Of a stretch of 64,000 nt of DNA, positions 24,843 through 37,176 are shown piece by piece. How positions within the stretch are numbered: the stretch's first letter is position 1; every line of letters begins with the position of its first letter. The stretch is from positions 5,011,001 through 5,075,000 of the forward strand of contig OZ014421.1 of assembly GCA_963965975.1 (NCBI GenBank), written 5' to 3'. The stretch is from Xestospongia bergquistia. Taxonomy: Eukaryota; Porifera; Demospongiae; Haplosclerida; Petrosiidae. The translations under genes and the position numbers were made by a program. The notes under the pieces are model-generated. The model was given only the letters and a program-made list of their open reading frames with translations, made no database searches and was not told the DNA's origin.

Positions 24843-27800
24843 TCAAGATAGTTTCATTACGTTGCTATAGGGAAATCCTTGGTATGGAATTGGGGCATGG
24901 TTTACAGGAGGAGGGTGATGATTTGATGAAAGATGAGCACCAGGGGCAATACTGTATGTTCCGACACCTGTGGCTCGAGATTGCTCCATGAATTGTAAAT
25001 AATGGGCAAGATACTCATCATGTTGTACTTGTAAGTCCTAAAATAGTATTAATGAGAACCATGATTGTTATATACTAATGTTTACATGTCTAATGGTAGG
25101 TCACTGTGGTAAGTACTGATGTTCATTAGTCTAGAGCTTACTAATGGTAGCTATCCTAGGTCACTGTGGTAAGTACTGATGTTCATTAGTCTAGAGCTTA
25201 CTAATGGTAGCTATCCTAGGTCACTGTGGTAAGTACTGATCTTCACTAGTTTAGAGCTTACTAATGGTAGCTATCCTAGGTCACTGTGTTAAGTACTAAT
25301 GTTCACTAGTCTAGATCTTACTAATGGTAGCTATCTTAGGTCACTGTGATGGTGCTCACCTAGTTTACTAATGATAGATAACTTACCCTTTGTGGTGGTG
25401 GTTGATGGTGAAAATGAGGAGGAATATGATGCCGATGTTGGGGAGGAGTTACAGAGGGCATAATATGATGAGGACCCATATGGTGGGGTACAACAGGCAC
25501 AAGAAGACCAGTATTAGGAGGAGTAGAATGAGGACTGTCAGCAGACATGCCCATTGGAGCAATGGCTGTGTTCCAAGGATGACCCGGTAAATTGCCTGGC
25601 AAACCTGTACAAAGGTGTAACATCATATAAACTATCTAAATTTAATATCTTACCTGGTTGAAAATATTGAGGAGTAGGACTAGCCTGATGTACTGGTGGC
25701 ATATGACCTGGATGAGCTTGGTAGTGTGGAGGCAGAGTTGTAACATGACCAATAAAACCTGAATTATGAGGTGAGGTGTAGTAAGGAGAAGGGATTTGGT
25801 GTTGTTGTCTAGGGGGAGGACCATTAGGAGGTAGATCTCTGCTATGACTATTCTCATCACGACGACGTATTTCATCTTCTAATGCCTTAATTCGTGCATT
25901 AAGTTGATCAAAGCTCATTGCTGAGGACACTGAAGGAACAGTATTACTTCCTCCTTCTGATACAACAGCAGTTCCCTCAGCAGTGGAGTAGAGGGCACTT
26001 GGTTGGCCAGTGTGAGAATATACCTCTGATGAAACAGCTGAAGAAGGCAAGCTCTCTCCTTCACTCATTGAGACTCTCCCTCCCATTTCAAGTGACGAGT
26101 CTGAACTACTTGTCACAGTATCTTTTTGTCTGTACTTCAAAGCATCTGCAGCAAGAGTAGTAGCAATTGATGCTGGAGGACTATCTCCAATGGAGGCTGG
26201 AGGATAGAGCTGTGAGGTGGTGACAGGAGTACTGTCTGTACTGTCAGCATTGGCTCCTCCCATAGTTACAGAGAGCTGACCACTGTGAGTTCTTCGAGAG
26301 TTGACATGGCTATTGGTTGGATAGGTGTGGTCATTATTTGGGTCATATTCATTAAGGTATGAGGAGGAATTGCTACTTGTGGATTCTAAGCTGACAGAAT
26401 TAAATTGACTTCTATCACTGCTATCTATAACAAGTAAAACAAAGGAGAGTTTTTAAAACTAAAAACTCAGGAGAACAGAGTATATCATAACTATAATAAT
26501 ATTACCTGCATTAGAATACAATGATACATCTCTTCCTGTCATAACTCCATTATACCCACTATCATAGATAAAATCTCGTGAATATTGTTGCGGGACAAAA
26601 TCAGTAGGATTGTAATATCCCTGAGGACCAAGGGGTGTAGTAGGTGGGATGCCTAAGCAAGCAGAATGATAATAAAAGGGGTGTGGTTATTTATTAACGG
26701 TTATTACCTCCTGATTGCATGATAAAGGCTGGACCCATTTGAGGATCAGATTGAGAATGATACAACACTGTGCCGCCTGGATAGGTGGCAAATGTTTCTT
26801 CAAGACTATGAAAGGGACTCCCCCCGTCTAATGGAGCAGATACAAATTCTTCAGAATGTCCACTACTGTCATTTCGATGTGGGATCATGGACATGTTAGA
26901 AGTGTGAAGAGGTGGTGGTTGGGTAAGAGGACGGCTGATGTCACCACGTGGCTTGACTCTTTTAGTGCTTGTTTTAGCAATGTTTACATACCTAAATGGA
27001 TAGATGGACAGACAGGATTAATGGACAGATCAATGGATTAATAGACAGATAATAGGAATGATGAATAGACGGATGAATGATTGAATTAACGAATGAGTAG
27101 GCGTTTGGATAATGTAATGATGTCATATATATGTAATAAAGTAGGGAAGACCACAAGAGTATTGGGAAACACTTATAATAGTAAACATTCAAACTGCTAG
27201 GTTGTCCAATACATTTTTAACTAATAACTAATGTCGTGGTTGCATACAAATAAATGCTCCTATAAATTTGGTTAAATAAAGGAAGAACAGAGGAAAGAGG
27301 AAAAACTAATTTGATCAAGTTCAGAGGTGACCAGTAGACTATTATACACAATTACATATATAATCATATTATAATAAGATTATCATTGCATCACTTTTAG
27401 TACAATATTGGATCATGCTTTTAGTGAAAACAAACAAATTAGGTCATTCCATGTTAATATAAATTATACAATATAGGGACAATATGTTTATGTATATTAC
27501 AATATGCTACTTACCAGGACCCTATAAAAGCATTACATTTCAATTTTATGGGTTCCTGGTATTACAACATTGTCCATATAGTCTACACACTATTAGCATA
27601 CTGTAAGTATAATTACATTACAAGTCGTACAATTAATATGCAGTTAGATTTATGTAAAGTACACTAACTTCTTTCTCTCTTCCTCTGAGTGAGCGTAACC
27701 ACACAGAGTTCCACGGGGACATCCTCCTGGTTTAGCAAGATAGGGACACATACCTGTCTTATAACGACCACTTTGAATCTGATGAAATGATAGTAAAATG

Positions 27801-29999
27801 TAAATACACAACATACAATTAGACTTCAAAACTAAACTGGTCAAACAGGTTATAAAACTAGTTAAGCTTGATTACATCTTTAGTGTGAAGTGTAATGCTT
27901 TGTTTAACATGCCATGTACATTAGCATAAAGCTTTATTTTATGACTTAATTAATAAACAAAAATGCAGCAATAGAAACTAATTAAAAAAAGAAAAATATG
28001 TCTACCTGCCCATGAACAAAGCTGTGTGGGCTATCTTTACTAAGATGCTGGAGTAAGGTAGTAACAGTAAGTAATGAGAGCAGACATATTAATAAAACAT
28101 GCATTATTATAGTAGAGTTTTGTCGTGATGGTTGGTAATGTAGAGTGGTAAGACTATTCACTAGTCTAGAGTTTACTAATGGTACCTATCCTAGATCACT
28201 GTGGTAAGTACTGATGTTCATTAGTCTAGTGCTTACTAATGGTAGCTATCCTAGGTCACTGTGGTAAGTACTGATGTTTACTAGTCTAGAGCTTACTAAT
28301 GGTAGCTATCCTAGGTTACTGTGGTAAGTACTGATGTTCATTAGTCTAGTGCTTACTAATGGTAGCTATCCTAGGTCACTGTGGTAAGTACTGATGTTCA
28401 CTAGTCTAGAGCTTACTAATGGTAGCTATCCTAGGTTACTGTGGTAAGTACTGATGTTCACTAGTCTAGAGCTTACTAATGGTAGCTATCCTAGGTCATT
28501 GTGGTAAGTACTGATGTTCACTAGTTTAGAGCTTACTAATGGTAGCTATCCTAGGTCACTGTGGTAAGTACTGATGTTCATTAGTCTAGAGCTTACTAAT
28601 GGTAGATATCCTAGGTCATTGTGGTAAGTACTGATGTTCACTAGTTTAGAGCTTACTAATGGTAGCTATCCTAGGTCACTGTGGTAAGTACTGATGTTCA
28701 CTAGTCTAGAGCTTACTAATGGTAGCTATCCTAGGTCATTGTGGTAAGTACTGATGTTCACTAGTTTAGAGCTTACTAATGGTAGCTATCCTAGGTCATT
28801 GTGGTAAGTACTGATGTTCACTAGTCTAGAGCTTACTAATGGTAGCTATCCTAGGTCATTGTGGTAAGTACTGATGTTCACTAGTTTAGAGCTTACTAAT
28901 GGTAGATATCCTAGGTCATTGTGGTAAGTACTGATGTTCACTAGTCTAGAGCTTACTAATGGTAGCTATCCTAGGTTACTGTGGTAAGTACTGATGTTCA
29001 CTAGTCTAGAGCTTACTAATGGTAGTTAGGCACTCCAGTCTATAGCATACTACATAAACACTCTTGTTGTGCTAATTTGCCATCCTATAGATCACCATTC
29101 ACAAGAACTATACTCTGTCCGAGTTGAGAAAAGCCACCCAGACGTGTGAATAACTTTGCCGTTTTACGTGCTATCCACATGGGACTTGCACCAATCGATT
29201 CAGCTTGCAAACGCGCATTTTATATATAAAATTTGGCTCTCTAGCGCTACGAGAAAGTACCAAACTATAAAACTCCATACATTTTGAATGGCATACCTTT
29301 CGCATACTTTAAATTGCACACCTTCGAGCAGATAACAAAAATCGATTTTCATCTCGAAAAGCCAGCCGACTATCACGTGGCAAGTCAAAATTACAATTCT
29401 AATTATACGAATAAATGCCTTTGTATCAATTATTACTATTAACATAATAACCAGGTATCGTCTTTTGCGATTTTGGGCAGCTATAAAGCCACCATGGTTT
29501 TGGAAAAAACCTTTTGACAAAAAAGGAAAACTGAAAATGTCTAAAATTCCCCTGTGTCAACTTTCTCCTTCCGTATCTTTTTGATACTGGAACGTGAAAG
29601 TCCTGTGGCATCACAGGTTCGTTTCAGAGATCCTTCAGTCCGTTTGCGCCTGCCAAGTTCCTTGAAATATTCATAGACATTCACAGCAACCTCCTTTGTT
29701 TGTTATCGCAATCTTTTTCCACTTGGCATGTTTACAACCACGAGAAAAACGTGGTGTGTTCGCATGACATCCACGTGAACAAATAATGAATACACTTAAC
29801 ACGTACTTCAGCGCTAACAGGCGAGGAAATACCTTACCTTACATTCCATGCATAAAACACCTTTTTTTTAATAAGGGGCTTTTCTCAACTCGGACAGACT
29901 ATAACTATTATGCATAAGTCAAGTCAATATATGACCATATAAGGCTAATTAAGATGCCTGGCTCCATACTAAGTTAGTTATTGTCAGTCAGTCATATTG

Positions 30000-30030
<31 letters not shown>

Positions 30031-30371
30031 ATGTATGTATGTAAGTGTGTATGTTTTACCTGAGTGAATTCTGTGAATACTTGTAATGAAGCTAACAATT
30101 CTTCTATTCCATTGGCATAAGATTCCCAACTAGCTGCCTCAGTAACTTCAGCTGAATCGATATTGAAAGTATTTCAATTATGTTTGATGAAGAGAATCTT
30201 ACCTTTCTCTGTAGATTTTTCTACTCCAACATTAATTTTAAGTAAGGCATCAAGGTGTGGAATTAATTTTTCACTTAAATTGTAAGGATCTTGAGACCGC
30301 CCAACAGCAACAATAAGTTCACTGAGACCAGAGGAAGCTACACCTTGTGATACTAACTGTAAATGTGTGTG

Positions 30372-30425
<54 letters not shown>

Positions 30426-30452
30426 AGGGAGGGAGGGAGGGAGGGAGGGAGG

Positions 30453-30519
<67 letters not shown>

Positions 30520-32110
30520 CCAAGTTAATTCACTTAGTTCCAAATACTTTACATATTTTAATTTAAATTGTAATTCCAATGAAATTTAATACATAGATAT
30601 TAGACGACATCACTATCTGGAGCCATATTTTTACTGTCAACAAAATACCAATTACTCGCATAACCACAAAGCCTCATATTAGTTAAATGATGTCAGTAGT
30701 AGAGTCAACAGACAAGGAAATACGATAAATATTACATTCCCAATCATTTCTTTATTACCTTATCAATGATTGATTGCATATCAGACTTTTTGCAAGTATT
30801 CCCATACAATTGAGTGGACCAAGTCTCTGGTGTAATCCGTAGCCCAGCCTCCATGGCAATTTTAATAATTTGAGCATCATGTTCACGTCGAAGGGACTCA
30901 TAGCTACGATACTGCAAAGTAACAGAAAGTATAATTAGAAGACATAGATTAGAAAGATACATATATAATAAATGTGAATTTGATGTGATAGTGGTGTTAC
31001 CTCCTCTTTTAGTTGCATCAAGGAAGATTCGTCTTCTCTTTTTTCAACCTAAAAAAAAAGATTCGTGAAAGAGATTAAGAGAGATACACCATGTAACTAC
31101 TAATGGAGAAATGAATAAATATATTTACTATTTAGTGAAAGTGGATATATGCATTTAGTGAAAGTGGATATATACATTAAAGTATACAGTAAAAATTATT
31201 AAAGGAGATAAAAAATGGGGAACCAAAAAACAAAGAAAAGAAAATAATATACAAACAAATACAATGTATTGTATATAATAGGAAGATGAGGGAAGATACC
31301 AATACACCCAAATCCACACACACACACAGAAAGAAGGGAACTTACATTGAAACATGATGCTCGATATAATAACTGAACAACATGACCAACGTTAGTTTTG
31401 GAGGCGTTTGGAAAGTCAGGGACTAGTCTATGAACTGCGTATAAGACTATATTCTTCCTAGAGAGGAAACACCCACTTTCGAGTACTTTCAGAATTAACT
31501 TTAAGGTTTCCTCTTGCATAACAGGACCTAGAAATTGACACCCTCTAGCACGAACAGCTGTCCACAGGAGAGACGAAATCTGTTGCTGGTTTTGGTGCAT
31601 TATCAACAATTCTGTAATCATTCTTTCGGCAATTGAGTGGGCAGTTCTCAGAGCTCGGGCACGCCCTTCACCGTCTAACAGTTGATAGCACAACAAAGAA
31701 ACCAGTTTCCTTAACATTGGACGTGGAATACTGGCAGTAGCCTGTAAGACTCCTTGATCAGTAAATGGCTTTAAAAACAAAGCAAGGTTCTCAACAGCTT
31801 CACGACAACTTGTATAACCCTCCAGATTCGTATCTGGGACAACCGTAGGACAAATATTTAACATTTCATGACTCCAACTGTCCGGTTGGTAGCCAAGAAG
31901 AAGAAGGAGGGCTGTGTTGGGTGGGAACATTTCTGTATTAGGTGAGATGGCTGTACGATCATATGGACATTGTTTAGTTTTGAGTCTACTAATGCATCTT
32001 TTACACATTGTGTGGTTACAGCTAAGACTCACTGGGATTGCAGTAGAGCAATTATATTTATTCGTACATACTGAGCACTGAAGAAACTCAGTCCAGTTAG
32101 GTGCCTGCAT
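24843..32110 (-). CDS. RC3H: Roquin (RC3H), RNA-binding RING/ROQ/CCCH protein
   Basis: Twelve exons read by eye: 32110-31346, 31048-31001, 30912-30759, 30356-30203, 30151-30060, 28047-28006, 27778-27669, 26991-26708, 26652-26506, 26424-25654, 25604-25387, 25037-24843. The N-terminal RING ([23 protein letters not shown]) is followed by a ROQ-type helical region ([28 protein letters not shown]) and a CCCH finger ([20 protein letters not shown], spacing C8C5C3H) close to the human [20 protein letters not shown]. The C-terminal half is Pro/Ser/His-rich, with a short coiled segment ([20 protein letters not shown]). Roquin binds stem-loops in mRNA 3' UTRs and recruits decay and deadenylation factors in the cytoplasm. 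Introns hold two arrays of the 60-bp repeat, a DNA transposon and a CT microsatellite. Confidence 0.92.
25094..25366 (+). repeat. 60-bp intron-like repeat, array 3 (antisense to Roquin)
   Basis: About 4.5 units in the Roquin intron 25038-25386. The donor-like GTAAGTACTGATG reads on +, so the array is antisense to the gene. Spacing is 60 bp. Confidence 0.93.
28142..29024 (+). repeat. 60-bp intron-like repeat, array 4 (longest)
   Basis: About fifteen units; from 28201 on they keep exact 60-bp register for fourteen periods with no indel. It lies in the Roquin intron 28048-30059, antisense to the gene. Neighbouring units alternate TAGTCTAGAG and TAGTTTAGAG through much of 28441-28980, indicating a 120-bp higher-order unit. 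It ends 88 bp before the transposon at 29113. Confidence 0.96.
29113..29899 (-). mobile_element. Non-autonomous TA-flanked DNA transposon (Tc1/mariner/IS630-like)
   Basis: A 787-bp element has 22-bp perfect terminal inverted repeats (TCTGTCCGAGTTGAGAAAAG plus CC) at 29114-29135 and its complement at 29877-29898. It is flanked by TA at 29111-29112 and at 29900-29901, the Tc1/mariner/IS630 target duplication. Inside, the - strand keeps the N-terminal end of a transposase (29729-29541). The element sits in a Roquin intron. Perfect terminal repeats suggest fairly recent activity in trans; the DDE catalytic part is absent. Confidence 0.8.
29541..29729 (-). pseudogene. Transposase N-terminal HTH fragment
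   Basis: The frame reads MPSGKRLR, one in-frame TAA, then [33 protein letters not shown] and [14 protein letters not shown] before a stop. This pattern (VNVYEYF...ATGLSRSS...) resembles the helix-turn-helix start of animal DDE-type transposases of the Tc1/mariner/IS630 group. The catalytic region is missing, so it is a relic carried by the element. Confidence 0.6.
30376..30517 (-). repeat. GA/CT microsatellite at Roquin 3' splice site
   Basis: (GA)n with a central (GGGA)n block on +. On the gene strand it is a CT tract ending about 20 nt before the acceptor TTTACAG of the exon at 30356, separated by a CA-rich stretch. Open frames across it (poly SL or RE) are artefacts. Confidence 0.95.
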
Positions 32111-33033
32111 TTTGCAGTATTAAATAAAGCGAGTGGGTTTCTCGAAAAGAGGGAGAGAGGAAGTAAGGGAGGAGGAGGGAGAACTGACCACCAATGGATC
32201 AAACTTGATGCGATAAAAGCCAACGAGTATCGTTCAAATTTATAATATATTACTACTAATTAGAGATCAATAGGTAATAGACTATGGCCTGAACTTTACT
32301 AAGAGCAAAGACATTTCCTAATAAGGAAATAAGAAAAGATATAAGAAATAGTCTTGAAAATAGCCACAAAACACACTTTTACGTTATTCTAGTATTTAAA
32401 ACACACTCAATAAAACAATGTTAAACTAAGTGATGGTGCACTCTCTTTATATACATGCATGGCAGAACCACCGTCATTATCAGAACAGTAACTGTTTCAC
32501 CCAGATACTAAGCACGATGACTTGGCATTATCTAGTATTCATGTCATGTTACATAATGGTATGTGAGAAATTCCTTTTATGGAAATTTGTAACTAAAACA
32601 GGATAAATAGGATAAACTGGATAAACAGGTTATCTAAGTTTAAATTAAATATGAAATTAGACCTAAAAGCTACAGGGGGATAATTAAACAGTGGCGTTTC
32701 TACTAATTACCACAAAGGGTCAAAAATCATTATGAAATATCAAAATTTCCTCCTCAGACGTAGCTTACATCTTTCTGGCCATCGTACATCAAAACACGTC
32801 TTCAAAAGCTGCCTTCTACACAGGTCCTTGATCGGTCAGTGTCTTCACTGAGGTTTCTCCTCAATTCAAGGAGAATCCAGTAAATCCTAAAGAGAAGGTC
32901 ACCCAGAAAAGAGAGAGAAGGCGCCCAGTCAATATCGCCCGATCAGAACAAGTTTGCAAGGCTAGCTAAACTGGTTTATTAACAGCTCCGTTTACTACCG
33001 GGAACGGACTATCTGTACGGAGTATGGTTAATT
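32111..33033. promoter_or_regulatory. Divergent upstream region of Roquin and JMJD4
   Basis: 923 bp separate the Roquin ATG (-) from the JMJD4 ATG (+). The 120 bp nearest JMJD4 are less AT-rich than the surrounding DNA, as expected for 5' UTR or promoter. No specific element can be named. Confidence 0.4.
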
Positions 33034-36000
33034 ATGGAGTTAGAAATACTTCCTCCTTCTGTTGACTTCCTGTATTTTGTTCAACATTTCCTCTATGAAA
33101 ACCGACCTTGTTTATTGGCTAATGAATTCGTTGATACTTGGAAAGCCAGAATGTTCTGGCAAAAAGATGGAATTCCAAATATAGAATATCTCAGATGTGA
33201 ATTTGGTGTGTCTGTATGTATATAAACACAGTTAATTTAATGGGCATATAATTTTTATTAGTAAATATTTCAGTGGTCCAACAATTTAAAACATTTTTAC
33301 ACATTTTTCTAAAATTGTACTTGTAACTAGGTTACAAATAATATGGAACATATATGTATCAACTCTGTATGAGTCCTGGGAATAAGGTTTTGGCTGAATT
33401 AAGCAACAATGTCTATATTTTAATTATGGCAAGAAAAGCATATGCTTTGTTACTCCCTTAAACCTTACCTTTTAACCATAAATTATCTAGATTGCTAACC
33501 AATAGATAACCAATATTAGACTCATTGCTGTGATTTGGTGCTATGCAAATATATAGCCATTTTCTCAATGGTATACTATACTCCTTTCTTAGGTGATAGT
33601 GATGTTCCTGTGGCTGATTGTAATGATATTCACTTTTCTTCTCATCCAAAGACAACATGGAAACTCAATGATTATTTATCATACTGGAAGCAATTACAGA
33701 CTAGTCGCGAAAAAACAACCAATGAGGATTTTGGTACTGAAAAAAGATTATTATATTTAAAAGACTGGCATTTTACAAAGTGAGAAAGTACATCATAGTT
33801 GGTGTTTGCATATATGAAGCCAAAGATATAAAAATCCTTCAGATATTTTAGAACCTTAAGTAAAGATCTTCACTTTAGATCTAAGAACATAAAAAGTGCT
33901 CTCTAGAGAGCACTTTTTATGTTCTTAGCTCTAAAGTATGTTCCATAGTTTTTCTTCAAATTTTAATAACTTAGAAACACATATTTAGAACTAACCAATT
34001 TCGTAGTAGTAATCTACTGTGCTATAATGATTAATATACTAATTGCAGGGACTACCCCTTGTATGATGCCTATAGAACACCTGATGTTTTCTGTTCTGAT
34101 TGGTTAAATGAGTTCTGGGATCAACGTACTGACACAGAAGATGATTATCGTTTTGTTTATATGGGACCCAAAGGAACATGGTATCAAAACTATTACTAAA
34201 CTATTTTTTAAATGCGTTTAATTTCTAGGACTCTATTTCATGCAGATGTTTTCAGGTATGTATATGAATTGTACATTTGTAATTGATGCGTCTCAAAATA
34301 TTTTATAATATAACTAGTATACCTCTGTAATAAACATACAATAATCAAATGTAGGAAATTCTAGACCTATAGAATTTGAAATGCTGACATATGCCAATAT
34401 ACCAGTATCACTATTATTCACATTAATTTTGTTTGTGTCATATTAGTTTATGTGTAAAATACAAATATGAAATACTATGTATGTAACACTAAGTTTCATA
34501 GTGAAAAGGAAACTTGTCATGGAAAAAGTAGGATAATCATAAAACTACCTATAACTTAATATGAAACAGAAAACAAGGGTCAATCCCATTATAAACCGAA
34601 AACCAATTAGACCAAATTATGAAACCACTACTTTAATGATACCATATGTAGTAACTAATATCAGTAGCAAGAATGCTATTTTAAAACTTAAACATAACAT
34701 TGACCAGCTTTATAAACAATGTAGTTATAAGTAGTTATGATTGATACACCCATACAAATCCAAAATGGCTGACAGCTCTGAATCTTCTACTCTGAATGCT
34801 CACAATGAGGAAGAAAGGCGATATGAAGAAGACATTCATTCTCCAGAAATGAACCAAATGCCTCAATTAAGACAAAGAATACGTGAACAATGTCCACAAA
34901 CAAATAAAAAGGACCTTCATGATCAACATGCTTCAACACATCCAAAAACTAGCTTTAGCTTATTCACAGTTTGCAGTGCACTAGGAATTGTGTGGTTTAT
35001 CATTTCTGTGATAGTGATGGTATTAATGGTTATACACATTTACAATGATTGTGTCTGTGATAGAGAAGCTGTGCCATGTAAAGCCACATCAACTAACCTT
35101 GATGTGTGCAAAGAACAGCTCAAGATCTGTAATAAAAGATTTGATAATGAAAGAAACTATTCTATTAAGCAAAATGAGAATAATCTGGACAGAATGGATG
35201 AGTGTAATGTCGTGAAGAATGACATGGTCTATTATCAGACAGCCTTTAACTATATCACTCTCATATTAGTAGGTGTATTAGTGCTTGTAGTTTGTGTAAT
35301 TGGCTGCTTCTTGTACTGTTGTTGTAGAAGACGGTATATTTCAAGACACCAACAAGTTGTTTTGTATAACCAACATCGATTCTAATTTTTGTATTATTAA
35401 ATATATAATTAAACAGTTTTGATAATTTTGTAATCATCATTATTATCATGTATTAGTTGTATGTTCTATATATTCAAGGTCTTATAGTTGGTCAGTTAAT
35501 GTGTGTGGGAAAAAGGAATGGTTACTCTTTCCTCCTGGAGAGGAAGAACACCTTTATGACAAATTGGGTAATCTCCCATTTGATGTCACCTCCCCAGAGC
35601 TACAAGACAGCTCACTGTACCCTAATGCTCACAAAGCAAGGCCACCTATTTGTGTTATTCAAGAATCAGGATATGCTATCTTTGTACCAAGGTAAAAGGA
35701 GCTTGGTGCTAAATTGATAGTGTGTATACTATTACAGTATTTATTGGCCAATTGGTAGTAAAGTATACATTATCTCACAAAGAGACTAATTGAAAATTAA
35801 GGGTCTTATAAACTTTAATTAATTATTAATTTAAAACTTAAAAGTTACCTTTTAGTTAACATTCAGTATGGTTTGTTTTTGTATTTTACAGTGGTTGGTA
35901 TCATCAAGTTAGAAATCTGGTGAGTTTCGTCTATTGATGTTTGTAATAACATAACCAGCTCAAAATTATGAAGTATAGTTATATTATAATAATATTTTAG

Positions 36001-36772
36001 GAGGACACAATTTCTATTAATCACAATTGGACAAATGCATTTGGAATACAGTATTTGCAGAACTATTTAAAGAAAGAATTGATTTTGGTATGTTCCTTAT
36101 ACATTTACCTCTATTTATAATAACATTGGTGCCTATTTTATAGGTTGAGAAAGTCATAGATGATTGTAGAGATATGGATGGATATGAAGATCAATGTCAG
36201 GTAGTCACTCATTAATTTGTTGATAATGTCTATTTGTTGAGTAAATAATTCTATAGTTGATACTAAAATCTAGTGCTGGAATGGACTTTAATGATTTCTA
36301 TCAATTTCTTAATACAATTGCTCAACCTCGATTGAAACAACTAAGAGAACTAAGAAAGACATCACGTAAGCCATGCACCAAATTCATATGACTATTATTA
36401 TTAGTGAGCTAGCTGTATGTATAGATGTATTCATTCTTGATATTCCATTGTTTATTTGCTTATATCTAATGACATATGTCTGCAGGTATCTCAGATATTA
36501 CAGATGGTCTTCAATCAATATTACATCATTGTACAAATTTTCAAAATGATTTATGCACCAGAGTTACCTTTCTTATCAATAGTTTACCTGAAGACTTGAA
36601 ATCTGCTGTAATATCTTGCTGGGATAGAATGGAAAGTGATATTCAAAAATTTCTACTTTTATTTCGAGTTTTTGAACTCCATTCTATAAATGAGATACTC
36701 AAAGATTTAAAAAATACTTATTCTTTAATAACTAATTTGAATTATATTGACTTAAAAGCAGAGATAGTATAG
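33034..36772 (+). CDS. JMJD4: JmjC lysyl hydroxylase JMJD4
   Basis: Ten exons: 33034-33205, 33593-33779, 34049-34180, 34229-34255, 35479-35691, 35892-35919, about 36001-36088, 36144-36199, 36256-36365, 36486-36772. The protein follows human JMJD4 block by block: NRPCLLANEF, DVPVADCND, LKDWHFTKDYP, FCSDWLNEFWD, DYRFVYMGPKGTWTLFHADVF, SWSVNVCGKKEWLLFPPGEE, LPFDVTSPEL, SGWYHQVRNL, TISINHNW. The Fe(II) ligands are seen as HxD (FHAD) and the distal His (WYHQV). JMJD4 is a 2-oxoglutarate oxygenase reported to hydroxylate a lysine of translation release factor eRF1. A separate gene (34765-35385) lies in the intron between exons 4 and 5. A palindrome lies in the preceding 33780-34048 intron. Confidence 0.92.
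33874..33936. repeat. Perfect palindrome in JMJD4 intron
   Basis: Two 24-bp arms without a loop: 33881-33904 (CTAAGAACATAAAAAGTGCT plus CTCT) and its exact complement 33905-33928. Pairing continues outward for about seven more bases with one mismatch (CTTTAGAT against CTCTAAAG). Confidence 0.95.
34765..35385 (+). CDS. Nested two-TM, Cys-containing membrane protein
   Basis: Intronless 206-residue frame inside the fifth exon's upstream intron of JMJD4, same strand. The start MADSSESS is chosen because it has a good context (CAAAATGG); the longer frame begins with a non-ATG codon. It has a hydrophilic N-terminus, TM1 near residues 66-92 (FTVCSALGIVWFIISVIVM), a 70-residue loop with six cysteines and N-glycosylation site NYS, TM2 near 162-187 (ITLILVGVLVLVVCVIGCFL), then CCCRRR and a short basic tail. 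No family recognised. Topology with both ends in the cytosol is inferred. Followed by AT-rich sequence before the JMJD4 exon at 35479. Confidence 0.65.
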   Translation: MADSSESSTLNAHNEEERRYEEDIHSPEMNQMPQLRQRIREQCPQTNKKDLHDQHASTHPKTSFSLFTVCSALGIVWFIISVIVMVLMVIHIYNDCVCDREAVPCKATSTNLDVCKEQLKICNKRFDNERNYSIKQNENNLDRMDECNVVKNDMVYYQTAFNYITLILVGVLVLVVCVIGCFLYCCCRRRYISRHQQVVLYNQHRF

Positions 36773-37176
36773 CTTGCCCATTTTCTCTGTTAAGATATTT
36801 CTCTTATTATATATCTGTTTGTCTTGATAGATATTGTATTATAGTTTATGTTAATAGTATTATTGATGTTTGTCCCAATAAAATTAATATTAATATTATG
36901 CTAATAGCCAACAATCAGTGTATTATAGTATTCATCAGTCTCCATCTCATGGACACTGATGAATACTCACTAGATAACGATAAATATAGTGATGGATACT
37001 CATTACCTACTAAGTATCAATCAATATAATTATCCACGAATATCAATCACTACTGATCTATTACTAAATAGATCATGATGGATAATGATGGATATTAACT
37101 ACCAATGATTATATTGGTAGCATATATCAGTCTGTAATGTCATAATCACATTATATTGGAAGAATTGATCAAGTGT
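36773..37176. other. Convergent intergenic JMJD4-TMTC4
   Basis: 400 bp between two 3' ends. It contains an inverted repeat with perfect 13-bp arms (AGTATTCATCAGT at 36927-36939 and its complement at 36955-36967) around a 15-nt loop, and low-complexity ATCA-rich DNA. Confidence 0.65.

Noticed and set aside
28142-29024. Regular array resembling a CRISPR
   Set aside because: The whole 60-bp period is repeated; there are no unique spacers, no cas genes, and the context is a eukaryotic intron.
29200-29520. 106-residue minus-strand frame inside the transposon
   Set aside because: Hydrophobic AT-driven frame with no relation to the transposase fragment and no domain; treated as chance.
30319-30579. 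Poly-SL and poly-RE open frames
   Set aside because: They are translations of a GA/CT microsatellite in a Roquin intron; similar artefacts occur at 46732-47087, 53539-53742, 53773-54024 and 55944-56181.
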